From contig CAWEMY010000011.1 in NCBI GenBank assembly GCA_963810305.1, positions 372,001 through 436,000 on the forward strand: a DNA stretch of 64,000 nt, in the 5' to 3' direction. The notes beneath the pieces were generated by a model that had not been told where the DNA came from, searched no databases, and saw only the letters and a list, made by a program, of their open reading frames with translations. Positions within the stretch are counted from its first letter, which is position 1; each line of letters opens with the position of its first letter. The DNA comes from JACDCA01 sp963810305 (lineage in GTDB: Bacteria > Acidobacteriota > Vicinamibacteria > Vicinamibacterales > 2-12-FULL-66-21). Both the position numbers and the translations under genes were made by a program. Of the stretch, positions 54,078 to 64,000 are shown piece by piece.

Positions 54078-56609
54078 TACTTGACCTTCCACTCCTGCAG
54101 CCCCGCGGAAACGCCGGGCTGCATCACGACCTCGAGTCGCAGCGCGCTGGTCGTGACTGGCGTGAAAGTGATCTTGTTCCATGCGTCCTTGGTGACACCA
54201 AATCCGTCAGCAGTTTCCACCGGCTTCCACTGTTCGCCGTCCCTGTACAGCAGCTTCCAGGAAGCGGGGACGCGCACGCCGCCGCGATTGGCCGCGTCGT
54301 CGAACCAGTAGATCTCGGTTTGCGACACGGTCGCAGGCTTCGCGAACGTCATCTCGATCCACTCACCCTTGCTGCACTGCGCGTCGTTGACCCTGAGCGG
54401 GCGGTTGCTCGCACGCCGAACTCCAACCCTGCACCGGCCACCAGTCGAAATAGGATCCGGCTTCAGCGGAATTCCTCGGCTCCTCACCGTCGATGATCGG
54501 ACGCACGTTCTTGCCGCGGCCCTGCTGCGGAGGGGAGGCGGTCACTGTGCTGGACGTCGCGACAGTCGGATAAGGCGTCGGGCGGGCAGCGGCCTCGGTA
54601 CGCGCCATCCAGACGTTCATCTGTCCGCGACCGCGGTTCGCCCAGGTCGCATAGGGGATTGCCATGAAGTCCTGTTCGGTCCGGGTAATTGTGCCCGTCT
54701 CTGTTGTGGCCAATCCGACCGACCGCCCCTTGATCACCTGGACGCCGTTGAGAAGGTCGGCGCGGAACTCGGTCTCCAGCCTGCTGGCGTCGGGCAGGAC
54801 GATGTTCCGGGTCTTGCCACCGGGATTGTCGACCCACTCGGCGGCGTAGACGATCGGCCCCCGCTGAAGCGCGACGCGGTCGCGGTCGGCCTCGACATTC
54901 GGATTGGCGATGATCCGCCGGACCGGCATCGGGAGATTCAACGTCGATGACGTCACCGGGCTTCCACGACCGATTGATCGTGACGTACCCCTTGTCCAGA
55001 TTCATCGGCACCTTTGCGCCGTTGACCGTGATCGTTGCCGCCGATGTGTCCTTATCCATGAAGCGGTAGAGATCACTCGGCACCGGCTCATTGCGAGCCC
55101 AGCCGGGGATACGGATGTTCAAGGCGAACCGGCGCGCCTTGTCGGGCGTCACGGTCATCTTCACCGCACCGTCCCACGGATAGCGCGTCTCCTGGACGAC
55201 TTTCAGTTTGCCGCCGGGGGTCTCGACGTCCGCCGTGCCGCCGGCGTAGAGGTTCACATAGACGTTGTCCCCCTTCGTCGCGTAAATGTAGCCGGGGACG
55301 GAGGCCATGAAGCGCGTGATGTTGCCGGGGCAGCAGGCGACACCGAACCATTCGCTGCGCGCGTGCTGGCCGTTCGATTCGAGCGGATTCGGATAAAAGA
55401 AGGTCTTGCCGTCGAGCGACACACCGGAGATGAGGCCGTTGAAGAGCGTGCGCTCCATGATGTCGATGTACTTCGAGTCGCCGTGGAGCAGGAACTGCCG
55501 ATGGTTCCAGTAGTCCATGCCGATCGACGCGCAGGTTTCGTTGTAGGCCTGCATGTTCGGTAGCTCGTACGGCTTGCCGAAGCCTTCGTGCCCTCCCGCC
55601 GCGCCGACGCCGCCGGTCAGATACAGCTTGCTGCTCGTCAGGTTCTCCCAGATCTTGTCGCCGGCGTTGCGGATGTACTGATCGTTCGTGAGCGCCGCGA
55701 CGTCCGCCATGCCGGCATACATGTACATCGCGCGGACGGCATGACCGACCGGTTCGGTCTGATTCGCGACCTTCTGCTGCGCCTGGTTGTAATCGAGGCC
55801 GCGCGGATTGGCGCGTTCGCCATTGGGAAACTGGGTGGGGCTCGCGGGATCCGGCCCGGGACCGCGCTCATCGAGGAAGAATTTCGCCAGGTTCAGATAC
55901 TCCTCCTTGCCGGTGACGCGATAGAGACGGACCAGTGCCATCTCGGTGATCTGATGGCCCGGCCATGTCGAGCGTTTACCGGGACCGAACGTCTGGACGA
56001 GGAGGTCCGCGGCCTTGGTGGCGACGTTCAACAGCGAGGTCTTTCCGGTGCCGAGATGGTGGGCAACGGCCGCCTCGAACAAGTGTCCGAGGTTGTAGAG
56101 CTCGTGGCTGTCGTCGCGCTCGAGGACCCAGCGCGCCGGGCCCGCCCAGCGGTGCGGTTCCTTCGGGTTGATCGTTCGCGTCGTGTAGATGTAGCCGTCC
56201 GGCTCCTGCGCGGCGGCGATCTTCGCAATCAGACCGTCGACATAGGCGTCCAGCTTCGGATCGGGATAGACGTTCAACGTGTAAGACGCGCCTTCAATGA
56301 CCTTGTACAGGTCGGTGTCGTCGAACGGGTAGCCCGGGGGGCGCGTGTCTTCGAGCTTCTCACCGCGGAGCGCTTTGGCCGCGCGCTCGAAGTGATAGAC
56401 GCGCTGGGTGCGCTCGCACTGCTGAAACGCCGACGGGATCGTGACCTTCCGATTCGTTTCGATCCGCGGCGCCCAGAACACGTCGTTCAGATGCACCTGG
56501 TGAACGGTACCGGCTTGTAGGGGTAGTCGGGGCGCGACTGGCTGGCGAGCGTGGTCAGACCGGCAGTCGCGATCGCGAGCGCGGTGCCGAGAATCAGGTG
56601 TCGTTGCAT
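54077..56609 (-). CDS. Secreted GH127 (DUF1680) glycoside hydrolase, second copy, three frameshifts
   Basis: About 843 residues. Signal peptide LILGTALAIATAGLTTLASQ, then HLNDVFWAPRIETNRKVTIP, AAAQEPDGYIYTTRTINPKE, ELYNLGHLFEAAVAHHLGTG, the Glu/Cys pair in YNETCASIGMDYWNHR, and the Cys pair in FGVACCPGNITRF that bind zinc in GH127. A C-terminal beta-sandwich (ETEIYWFDDAANRGGVRVP-like, F5/8 style) follows. Breaks are near 56520 (-1), 54945 (+1) and 54440 (+1). It is shorter than the 47-50 kb enzyme and lacks its LamG and Ig domains, so the two may take different arabinofuranosides. Confidence 0.86.
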
Positions 56610-56631
56610 GGTGAATCCTTAGCTGGATACT

Positions 56632-56702
56632 AAAACTCCCAACACCCAACCGCCAACTCCCAAACGGCGCGTCCGGGAATTGGAAGTTGGAGGTTGGGAG
56701 TG
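56632..56702. repeat. Inverted AACTCCC repeats between TonB receptor and GH127 genes
   Basis: Left arm 56632-56668 (AACTCCCAACACCCAACC words) and right arm 56675-56702 (GGAAGTTGGAGGTTGGGAG words) can pair over 20 or more bases with a short loop. In the RNA of the minus-strand operon this hairpin would lie between the receptor stop and the GH127 start. Confidence 0.8.
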
Positions 56703-56730
56703 AACGTCTATCCTGGTTCCTAGAGCCGTA

Positions 56731-59700
56731 TCAGAATTCGATGTTCGCCCGGAACTCGATGCGGCGCGAGGTGGCTGTCTGGATGCTGGCGCGGCCGAAC
56801 CCGGTCGCCTCGAAGTTGGCGATGCCGGTTGTGCCCTGCCAGAACGTCGGGTGGTTGAAGGCGTTGAGTATTTCCGTCTGGAACTTGAACCGAACGCGCT
56901 CGGTGATGTTCACCGCCTTCGAGATCCCTATATCCGTAAAGGTCTGGTGCGGTCCATGCAGGTAGAAAATCTCTCCCCAGGTTCCCGGCTCCTTATTGGA
57001 GGCGATGGTTCCATCGGCTTTGACCTGGGCGATCCAGTCTGGCGGCAGGTAGTACAACAGTCCCGCAGCGTCGCGGTACAGGCCGATGCGATCCTGAATG
57101 TCCTGCGGCGTGATGCCGTTCAGCCTCAGGCCGCCGTCGCGCAGGTTGTTGAAGGTGTTGTTGTTCCCTCCAATCCGGAAGGGGGTGCCGCTCTGGAACG
57201 TGACGATCGTGGAGACCGTCCAGCCACCCGCGATCTTCTCGAGTATTCCATCGTTCAGCCACCGCCTGGCCGTTGCCGAAGGGCAGGTCGTAGGTGCCGC
57301 TCACGTGGACGCACATGGCGCCGGTCGGTGATGGCAGGCGCGTAGCTGAGCATGAGGTCGCGGTTTGAGAACTCGGTATAGGCGGCCGTAAAGTCTCCCC
57401 CCTGGGTCGCAATGGCCATGGTCTTGCTCAAGGTGTAGTTCGCGTTCAGCGACATGCCGTGCCAGTTGCGCTGACGGAACTCCACCTGCAGGCCGTGGTA
57501 ATTGGAGAAGCCTCTGTCGTCCATCAGCGAGGCCGCGCCAGTGGCGAATTGGTTCGCCCTCCAGAAGTTGAGGGGATAACCCTTGCCCGGGCCGGCGCCG
57601 GCGCCGCACGCCGGGATTGCCGAGCCAAACATCGAACAGGCGAAGTCGCGGTTGGTCGCCAACGTGTTGGCCAGGGTGCCGGCCGCGCCGTTCTGCAGGT
57701 TGTTGATGGCGGCTGTGTTGGTGAACGGGATGCCCGTCGCGGTGAAGATGGGGAGGTCCACCTGCCCCGGCAGGCCGCGGTTGGCGAAGGACGTCACGCC
57801 GGCCGCCTGGTTGATGGCCAAGTTCCTCTGGGCGTTCTTGAATTCATCAAGGAAGCCGTTTTCGAAGATGTTGACCTCATTGATATTGTGCGCGAGCCAC
57901 TGCTGCCGCGTGCGATTGCCGTTATAGCGAACCTCGATCGCTCGCTGCCCGCCCAGGTCCCGCTGAATGCCCACGGTCCAGGACGAAGCGTAGGGCTGGC
58001 GAATGTCCGTCGGTCATGCCTGAGACAGCGCCTTCTTGGAAGGTTGATTCCGTCAAGTGAACGACGTCGGCGTACTGCTCCGGGCTGTAGACGAAACACG
58101 GCGGAGCGGATGAGTGTGGCGCATGATTGCGGCAGCCAGCCGCGCCTGGCCGAGCACGATGCTGCCCGGCTGGAACCGTCCGGGTGCGGCGGTGATACCG
58201 GGACTTGAATTGAACTTCTGGAAGAACGCTCTGCCAAACGAGGAGCCATGGTCCCAGATGAACTGCTGCGGCATGGTGAATCGCCGGAAGGAATAGCTGC
58301 CCCGCAGCACCGACTTGTCGCCACCCAACATCCGCTCGATGAACGAGCCATCGGAGCGCGGCGTCCACGCGAGGCCGGCCGACGGCTGAGGCGTGACGTT
58401 GTAGGCCCCGTGGGAAGCTTCGCGGGTCACGAACACCGGATCAAAGGTTCCGGTCAGCGACTGCGGGCCGGGGTTGAAGAGCTGGCCGACGGCGGTCGGG
58501 CCGTATACATCCTCGGGCCTCATCGAGTGATACTTCCCGAGCTGGTCCTTGTTGGGCGAGACGAAGTCCCAGCGCAGGCCCATGTTGACGGTCAGGTTCG
58601 GTTTCATCCTCCAGGAGTCCTGGACGAACAGCCCCCAGGACTTCAGCAGTTCGTAGAGCGTGATTTTGCGCGACCCCGCCCGGGTCCGGCGTGTTTCCAA
58701 CCGCATAGCTGCCGGTAGTAGAGTCGATAGGGGTGACGGCCATTGAAGTTGGAAATCCGCCCGGCCAACATGGCGTAGAGCGACCGGGCTTGGGCCCATT
58801 CGGCATCGGTCGGCAAGGGAGCCCCCGGACCTGCCGCCGCCCGAATGGCCTCTCTGGTCAGGACCTCCCGCGCCGGATCGCCTTGCGACCAGACCGAGAG
58901 TTACGTTGGTGTACCCAACGGTCCGAATCCCAGTACTTATTCACTTCGCGATACCAGTTGCCGCCGAACCTCACCGAATGGGAACCCTTCGTCCAGGTCG
59001 TGGTGTTGGACACGCTGAAGTTGGGCTGATAACGGGAGTTCCCAATAGTCCAGCTGTCGTTGTAGTTCCCGTAACCGTAGTTGATGGTCGGGTTGGTACG
59101 GTAGTCCTTGGGTCCATCAATGCCAAACCACTGGGCCGTGTACAGCCACCCGCCCCTGAACTCGTTGATCAGGGTGGGTGAGATGAGGGTCTGCACCCCG
59201 AGCGACGCGGTCGCATTGTTGCTCTTGCCCTTCGCGGCGCGGCCATCCCCTGGCCAAAAATCGGGGTTGGAGTAGGGCGAATCCTGTTTCGTCTGGTTGA
59301 TCGCCACGTTCAGGCGCCAACGCTCCGACAGGTTGGAATCCACCCGGATCGTCGGGTAGTAGGTCCGATTCGAATTCTCGCGCATCCACTCCCAGGTGCG
59401 CAGATTCGGATCGGTCGGCTGCGCCGACGGCAAAGCCAGGCCGCCGGCATTCTGCCGATAGCCGTCCACGGCCGCGATGCGCGCGGCCGTCATCGGATTG
59501 ATCTGTGAGGTGGACCCAGGAAACGACGTGCCGTTCGCCGCGTTGTGCGCGGCAAAGATACTGAAGAGATTTGCCTGAGCGCCGTTGGCGTAGGTGAAGA
59601 CGCCCTGCTTCGCGGCGTCGGAGAGGAAGTTCTGCGTCCTGCTGGTGCCGCCGGGTATGTCCAACGCGGCCATGCTGGCAAAGAAGAACAGCTTGTCCTT

Positions 59701-60568
59701 CATGATAGGACCGCCGACACTGGCGCCGAAGTCGTTCCGGTGGTACTTGGGCTTCACCGTGCTGTTCCAGTCCTTGGCGTCAAAGAGTTGAGCCCGGAAG
59801 CCCTCATACAGCCGGCCACTGAATCGGTTGGTGCCACGGCGGGTGACGTACGTGATCGTCATGCTGGAGCTGCCGAAGCCCTGGTTCATGTCGATCTGAT
59901 CAGCACTGACCACCATTTCCGCGATGTTCTCCAAGCGCGGCGTGACCGCGATGGACTGCGGCGCTGTCGGAGGTCTGATAGCGCCAGCGGTTGGTGTTGC
60001 CGACGATGCCGTCTATCGAGTTGCTCTGCGCAAACGTTGGCAGCCCGTTCCAGGTGCCGTTGTAGCCGGCGGTCAACCGCGACAGTTGGTTGATGTTGCG
60101 GCCGGCCAGGGGCAGATCTTCGATCTGTTTCATGTCGATCGTCGTGTTGATCGCGTTGGTCGAGCTCTCCACCAGCGCCACCCCGCCCGACACCTCGACG
60201 ACTTCTTCCATGGCGCCGACCTTCAACGTGGCCTTCACATCCGTGGTACGAGCGGACTGCACCACCACGTCGTAGCTCTGCGTCGCGAAGCCTTGCAGGG
60301 CCACGGTCAGCTTGTGCGCGCCGAAATTGAGGTTCACAAAGGTGTGGTTGCCCGCCTCCTGGGTGACTGCGGTGCGGGCGTCATTGGTGGCGACGTCCGT
60401 CAGGGTCAAAGTCGCCCCGGGAACCGCCGCGCCGCTGGGATCCACGACGGTGACGCTGACGGAACCCAGCGTCTGCTGTGCCCAGGCTGTGGGGACGAGG
60501 CACAGACTGAGTAAAAGACATCCGAACAGGCTGCTCCACAGTCGCGCGCCAATACGTCGCTGTTTCAT
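56731..60568 (-). CDS. Oar-like TonB-dependent receptor with carboxypeptidase-regulatory domain, heavily frameshifted
   Basis: About 1275 residues if corrected. Signal peptide ending LCLVPTAWAQQ; a CarboxypepD_reg domain (VTVVDPSGAAVPGATLTLTD); a plug domain (IEDLPLAGRNINQLSRLTAG, SIDGIVGNTNRWRYQ); then a barrel with FGASVGGPIMKDKLFFFAS, TYVTRRGTNRFSGRLYEGF, FVQDSWRMKPNLTVNMGLRW, ANYTLSKTMA and a final IEFRANIEF strand ending in Phe. At least seven frame breaks lie between 59970 and 57060. It would import oligosaccharides for the GH127 enzymes. First gene of the operon with the second GH127; two LacI-type operators precede it. Confidence 0.78.
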
Positions 60569-60635
60569 ACCACACCGCCTCCTGTTTGTTCCTTGACCGA
60601 CGGGCGCGGCTCGTGGCCATCCCAGGCCGCAGCTC

Positions 60636-60675
60636 TGTAAGCGATTACAATCCGGCCGGGATGGTAACGCTTACA
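60636..60675. promoter_or_regulatory. Tandem LacI-type operators between TonB receptor and isomerase
   Basis: TGTAAGCGATTACA (60636-60649) and TGGTAACGCTTACA (60662-60675) are near-palindromes 26 bp apart centre to centre. Each has the CG centre typical of LacI/GalR operators. They stand 68 bases before the receptor start on one side and 80 before the isomerase on the other, so one regulator can control both. Confidence 0.65.
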
Positions 60676-60754
60676 TCGGCCGGAATGCAAGCAATTTTCA
60701 GTCCCGGCCTGCGTGCTACGATGCCCCTGTTTCGTGCGCACCGCGGAGGAGTTG

Positions 60755-61889
60755 ATGACCCGTTTCTCAGCCGACCAGCTGGCGTATGCCGCGAGCCGGC
60801 CCGGCTATCTCGACCGTGCCGCCGTCGATCGAATTCCTCACCACGATGGGGATCAGGATCAGCGTCGGGCACTGGTCGGCCGGTGATTTCTGCGACCGGT
60901 TCGCCCCTCCCGGTTATCACTCCGACGATCCCGACTTTCGCAGTGACTTCGAAGCTCAGTGCCGCCGTACCAAAGCGGCCGGCGTCGACGCGATCGAAAT
61001 CCACCAGAGCGTCTTCGAGAAATCACTCAACGGAGACCTGGATTACCAGGCGATCGAGCGCGCTCAGAACGGTTTTCTCGCCGAGCTCGGCATGAGTGTC
61101 CCCGCGTGCAATATCAACACCTGGACGCATCCGAAGTTCCGGCTCGGCGGACCGTGTAATCCCGATCCGGCGCTGCGCCAGGCCGCGCTCGAGGAGATCC
61201 TCAAAGGGGTCGAGATCTGCCGGGCGATGAAGATCCCCGTCCTGAGCGTGTGGCCTGGATCCGACGGGGCCGATTACCACTTCCAGATCGATTACCGCCA
61301 GTCGATCGAGTGGTTCGCCGAGGCGCTGATCGCCGTCAATCGCAAGTGTCTCGAGTATGGAATCAAGCTGGCGATCGAGCCGAAGCCGTACGAGCCGCGG
61401 GAGCTCTACATGATCATCCCGACGGCCGCGTCGGCGATTCTCGTGGCGCAGAAGGTGAACGCGGCCTGCGGCGGCAACAACTGCGGCCTGACCATCGACT
61501 ACGGCCATCAGAAAATGGAGGCGACCACTGCGTCGACCTCGTGCGACCTTGCCGCGTTTGCCGGAGTGCCGGTCCACAAGTTCGACATCAACGACGCCCG
61601 CCAGGGGCGCAACGATCAGGACCTGATGTTCGGCACCGTCTCGATACCGGAGTCGGTCGAGTATCTCTACACGACCTTCCTGCGGAACTATCAGGGGTGG
61701 TACAGCCAGGACCAGTTCACCTACCGGGAAGATCCGACTCGCGCCATCGAGCGGAGCATGATCAACTTCGCGAACCTCTCATTGAAGGCCGTCCGCGTCG
61801 TCGCGCAGCAGCCCGCGCTCGACAAGGCGCGCCAGGCGGGAACGGGACCAGACGTTCTCGACGTCGTTTCGCCGATCCTCGTCGGGTGA
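60755..61889 (+). CDS. XylA-like TIM-barrel sugar isomerase, one frameshift
   Basis: About 377 residues. The start is ATG 60755 behind GGAGGAG; one extra base near 60828 (CGA-A-TTC) separates TRFSADQLAYAASRPGYLDR from the rest. The metal-site residues of the xylose/rhamnose isomerase fold are seen: Glu in IKLAIEPKPYEP, Asp-x-x-His in TIDYGHQK, and FDINDARQGRNDQDLMFGT, close to the NxQ..KFDQDLxFG signature of xylose isomerase. It precedes araB and araD, and no araA is visible, so it may isomerise L-arabinose to L-ribulose. Alternatively it acts on xylose or a related pentose. Confidence 0.75.
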
Positions 61890-61900
61890 ACCTCGGTTCG

Positions 61901-63625
61901 ATGCGCTCCTTCAGCATAGGCATCGACTTCGGCACCAACTCCGTCCGCGCCATTGTCGTGGACGCTGCCGATGGTTCCGTGATCGGCACCAGCGTCTTCG
62001 ACTATCCGAGCGGCGACCGCGGTGTGCTCCTCAGCCCCGGTGATCCGCATCTGGCGCGGCAGAATCCCGCGGACTACGTTGCCGGCCTGCGCGCATCAGT
62101 CACCGGCGCGCTGGCCGAAGCGGGGCGGACGTCCGGTTTCGCTGCAGATCGTGTAATCGGCATCGGTGTGGACACCACCGGGTCGACCCCGCTGCCGCTC
62201 GACGGCCAGGCGCGTCCGCTGGCGCTCGATCCGGTGTGGAACAAGAATCTCGCAGCGCACGCGTGGCTGTGGAAGGACCACACGTCGGCAGTTGAAGCGG
62301 CGCGCATCACGGAAACCGCCGCCATGCACGCGCCGGAGTATCTCGCGCCGATCGGCGGCACGTACTCCTCTGAGTGGTGGTGGTCGAAGATCTGGCATTG
62401 CCTGAACGTCGCGCCGGATGTCTTCGATGCGGCGGTGTCGTGGGTGGAGCTGGCCGACTTCGTCCCCGCCGTCCTCGCCGGCGTCCGCGACCCGCGCGAC
62501 ATCGTCCGCTGCGTTTGCGCCGCCGGTCACAAGGCGCTGTATTCCGATGGATGGGGAGGCCTGCCGTCGAAAGCGTTTCTCGCCCGGCTCGATCCGAAGT
62601 TGGCCGAGCTCCGCGACCGCCTCTACGACAAGGCGCATCCACCGGGACGTCCTGCCGGAACGCTCTCGCATGAATGGGCGTCGACGCTCGGTCTTCGTCC
62701 CGGTATCACGATTGCGATGGGGGGCTTTGACGCACACTACGGCGCCGTGGGCTCCGGCATCACCACCGGGACGCTGGTCAAGATCATCGGCACGTCCACC
62801 TGTGATTGCGCGGTCGCGCCGTCGGCCGATCGCATCGCCGATATCCCAGGGATCTGCGGCATCGTCAACGGCTCGATCATGCCCGGATTCTTCGGGATCG
62901 AAGCGGGGCAGTCCGCCGTCGGCGACATTCTCAACTGGTGGGTCGAGCGCGTGTGCGGGGGTGGCGACGCGATGCACGCGCAGCTTTCGACCGAGGCGGC
63001 GAAACTGCGTCCGGGGGAATCGGGGCTGCTGGCGCTCGACTGGAACAACGGCAACCGCACCGTCCTGGTCGACACGCGGCTCACCGGGCTGCTTGTCGGC
63101 CAGACCCTTCACACTACCCGCGCCGAGATCTACCGCGCACTGATCGAAGCGACGGCGTTCGGCGCGCGGACGATCATCGAACGGATTCGCGACTACGGCG
63201 TGCCGATCGACCGGGTCGTCTGCTGCGGCGGTATCGCCGAAAAAAACGATGTGTTCATGCAGATCTACGCGGACGTCATCGGCCAGCCGATGCTGATTGC
63301 CGGATCGCCGCAGACTCCCGCGCTCGGCGCCGCCATTTCCGCCGCCGTGACCGCCGGCACCGCCAGCGGGGGATACGACAGCTGGACCGACGCGCAGTCC
63401 CGGATGACGACGCTCAAGGAGAAACGGTTCACACCCGACCCGCAGGCGCACGGAATCTATACCGAGCTCCACTCGATCTACCGCGAGCTGCACGATTCGT
63501 TCGGTGGCGTGCGGGGTGAAACTGCGGACCTCGCGACGGTCATGAAGCGGCTGCTGGCGATCAAGGAGCGCGTGTCGGCGCCGCCTGTCCTGAGCGAGCT
63601 GCGGAGCAGCGAGTCGAAGGGATGA
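61901..63625 (+). CDS. araB: L-ribulokinase
   Basis: 574 residues, FGGY kinase family, the length of AraB. SIGIDFGTNSVRAIVVDAADG (phosphate-1 motif) opens the protein; GIGVDTTGSTPLPLD, GTYSSEWWWSKIWH, GGFDAHYGAVGSG and IGTSTCDCAV are ribulokinase segments; VVCCGGIAEKNDVFMQIYAD is the FGGY second signature. It makes L-ribulose 5-phosphate. A GTG at 61886 overlapping the previous stop is an alternative start; ATG 61901 is preferred because the conserved N-terminus follows it. araD overlaps its end (ATGA). Confidence 0.93.
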   Translation: MRSFSIGIDFGTNSVRAIVVDAADGSVIGTSVFDYPSGDRGVLLSPGDPHLARQNPADYVAGLRASVTGALAEAGRTSGFAADRVIGIGVDTTGSTPLPLDGQARPLALDPVWNKNLAAHAWLWKDHTSAVEAARITETAAMHAPEYLAPIGGTYSSEWWWSKIWHCLNVAPDVFDAAVSWVELADFVPAVLAGVRDPRDIVRCVCAAGHKALYSDGWGGLPSKAFLARLDPKLAELRDRLYDKAHPPGRPAGTLSHEWASTLGLRPGITIAMGGFDAHYGAVGSGITTGTLVKIIGTSTCDCAVAPSADRIADIPGICGIVNGSIMPGFFGIEAGQSAVGDILNWWVERVCGGGDAMHAQLSTEAAKLRPGESGLLALDWNNGNRTVLVDTRLTGLLVGQTLHTTRAEIYRALIEATAFGARTIIERIRDYGVPIDRVVCCGGIAEKNDVFMQIYADVIGQPMLIAGSPQTPALGAAISAAVTAGTASGGYDSWTDAQSRMTTLKEKRFTPDPQAHGIYTELHSIYRELHDSFGGVRGETADLATVMKRLLAIKERVSAPPVLSELRSSESKG

Positions 63626-64000
63626 CACACGAGCAGCTTCGCCGCACGGCGTTCGAGGCGAACATGGAGCTGGCCGCGAGCGGGCTCGTGATGGGGACCT
63701 TTGGCAACCTGTCGGTCGCCGATCGAGCCGCCGGTGTGTTCGCGATCAAACCGAGCGGCGTCTCGTACGACGCCTTGTCGCCAGAGCAGATCGTCGTCGT
63801 ATCAATGGCGAATGGCCAGGTGATCGACAGCTCGCTGCGGCCCTCGTCGGACACGCCGACACATCTCGAGCTGTATCGTGCCTTCGAGTGCGGCGCGATC
63901 GTTCACACGCATTCGGAGTATGCGACCGCGTTTGCGCAGGCGCGGACGCCGATCCGCTGCATGGGAACCACCCACGCGGACTACTTCCGCGGCGACATCC
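63622..64000 (+). CDS. araD: L-ribulose-5-phosphate 4-epimerase, cut by window end
   Basis: 126 residues are visible. Class II aldolase fold: ELAASGLVMGTFGNLSVADR (phosphate-binding), FAIKPSGVSYDALSPEQIVV, SSDTPTHLELYRAFECGAIV, then the zinc ligands in VHTHSEYATAFAQA and GTTHADYFRGDI. The last step of arabinose use, giving D-xylulose 5-phosphate. The start overlaps araB by four bases (ATGA), so it is co-translated. The C-terminal half lies outside the window. Confidence 0.93.
   Translation, partial: MTHEQLRRTAFEANMELAASGLVMGTFGNLSVADRAAGVFAIKPSGVSYDALSPEQIVVVSMANGQVIDSSLRPSSDTPTHLELYRAFECGAIVHTHSEYATAFAQARTPIRCMGTTHADYFRGDI

Noticed and set aside
62096..63628. Open frame of 510 codons on the minus strand opposite araB
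   Set aside because: No family motif; Arg-rich composition typical of an antisense shadow in GC-rich DNA. araB on the plus strand is unambiguous.

Overview
This GC-rich window most likely comes from an Acidobacteriota genome, probably Vicinamibacteria (subdivision 6). The grounds are the Oar-type TonB receptor with an N-terminal carboxypeptidase-regulatory domain, the imuA-imuB-dnaE2 mutasome cassette, the GH127 enzymes and the abundant degenerate short tandem repeats. This is inference from gene content; there is no rRNA or marker set in the window.

Layout. (1) 1-18.8 kb is a phosphate and arsenic region. It holds arsM (cut by the window edge) and an LMW-PTP-type arsenate reductase; a compact pstS-pstC-pstA set on the minus strand that has no pstB of its own; and, divergent from it, a phosphate-selective porin followed by pstS, a large pstC, a large pstA, pstB, a DUF47 (PhoU-like) gene and a Pit transporter. 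phoR-phoB lie on the minus strand, followed by a YMGG glycine-zipper lipoprotein, a CHAD (polyphosphate-binding) protein and an MFS exporter. Three arrays of 11-bp periodic repeats in front of pstS, the porin and the DUF47 gene look like PhoB boxes. (2) 19.0-25.1 kb is the SOS mutasome, imuA, imuB and dnaE2; the two polymerase genes are riddled with short-tandem-repeat insertions. (3) 25.2-41.1 kb is a mixed region: a lipoprotein/DUF4956/PLD operon, YajQ, a SET-domain methyltransferase, a radical SAM protein, an esterase, a nucleotide-sugar dehydrogenase, a sigma54 response regulator with its kinase, msrP-msrQ, a tetraether-synthase-like radical SAM enzyme, a sarcosine-oxidase-like enzyme, a nucleotidyltransferase and an EEP-family hydrolase. 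(4) 41.1-64 kb is a sugar-use locus: a sugar ABC importer in one operon with a secreted Xaa-Pro aminopeptidase, an aldose 1-epimerase, two secreted GH127 beta-L-arabinofuranosidase-type enzymes, an aldo/keto reductase, an alpha/beta hydrolase, a TonB receptor, a XylA-like sugar isomerase, AraB and AraD. LacI-type operators TGTAAGCGATTACA lie in both main divergent promoters. GH127 together with a proline peptidase suggests hydroxyproline-rich plant glycoproteins (extensin-like) as the food source.

Sequence quality. About 40 single-base frame breaks split otherwise well conserved genes, nearly all net +1 insertions, and they cluster at 2.4-9.6 kb and 43-61 kb. I treat them as probable consensus errors, and give full-length gene coordinates spanning the breaks. 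No tRNA, rRNA, CRISPR or classical insertion sequence was seen, and no stretch longer than 300 bases lacks a gene.
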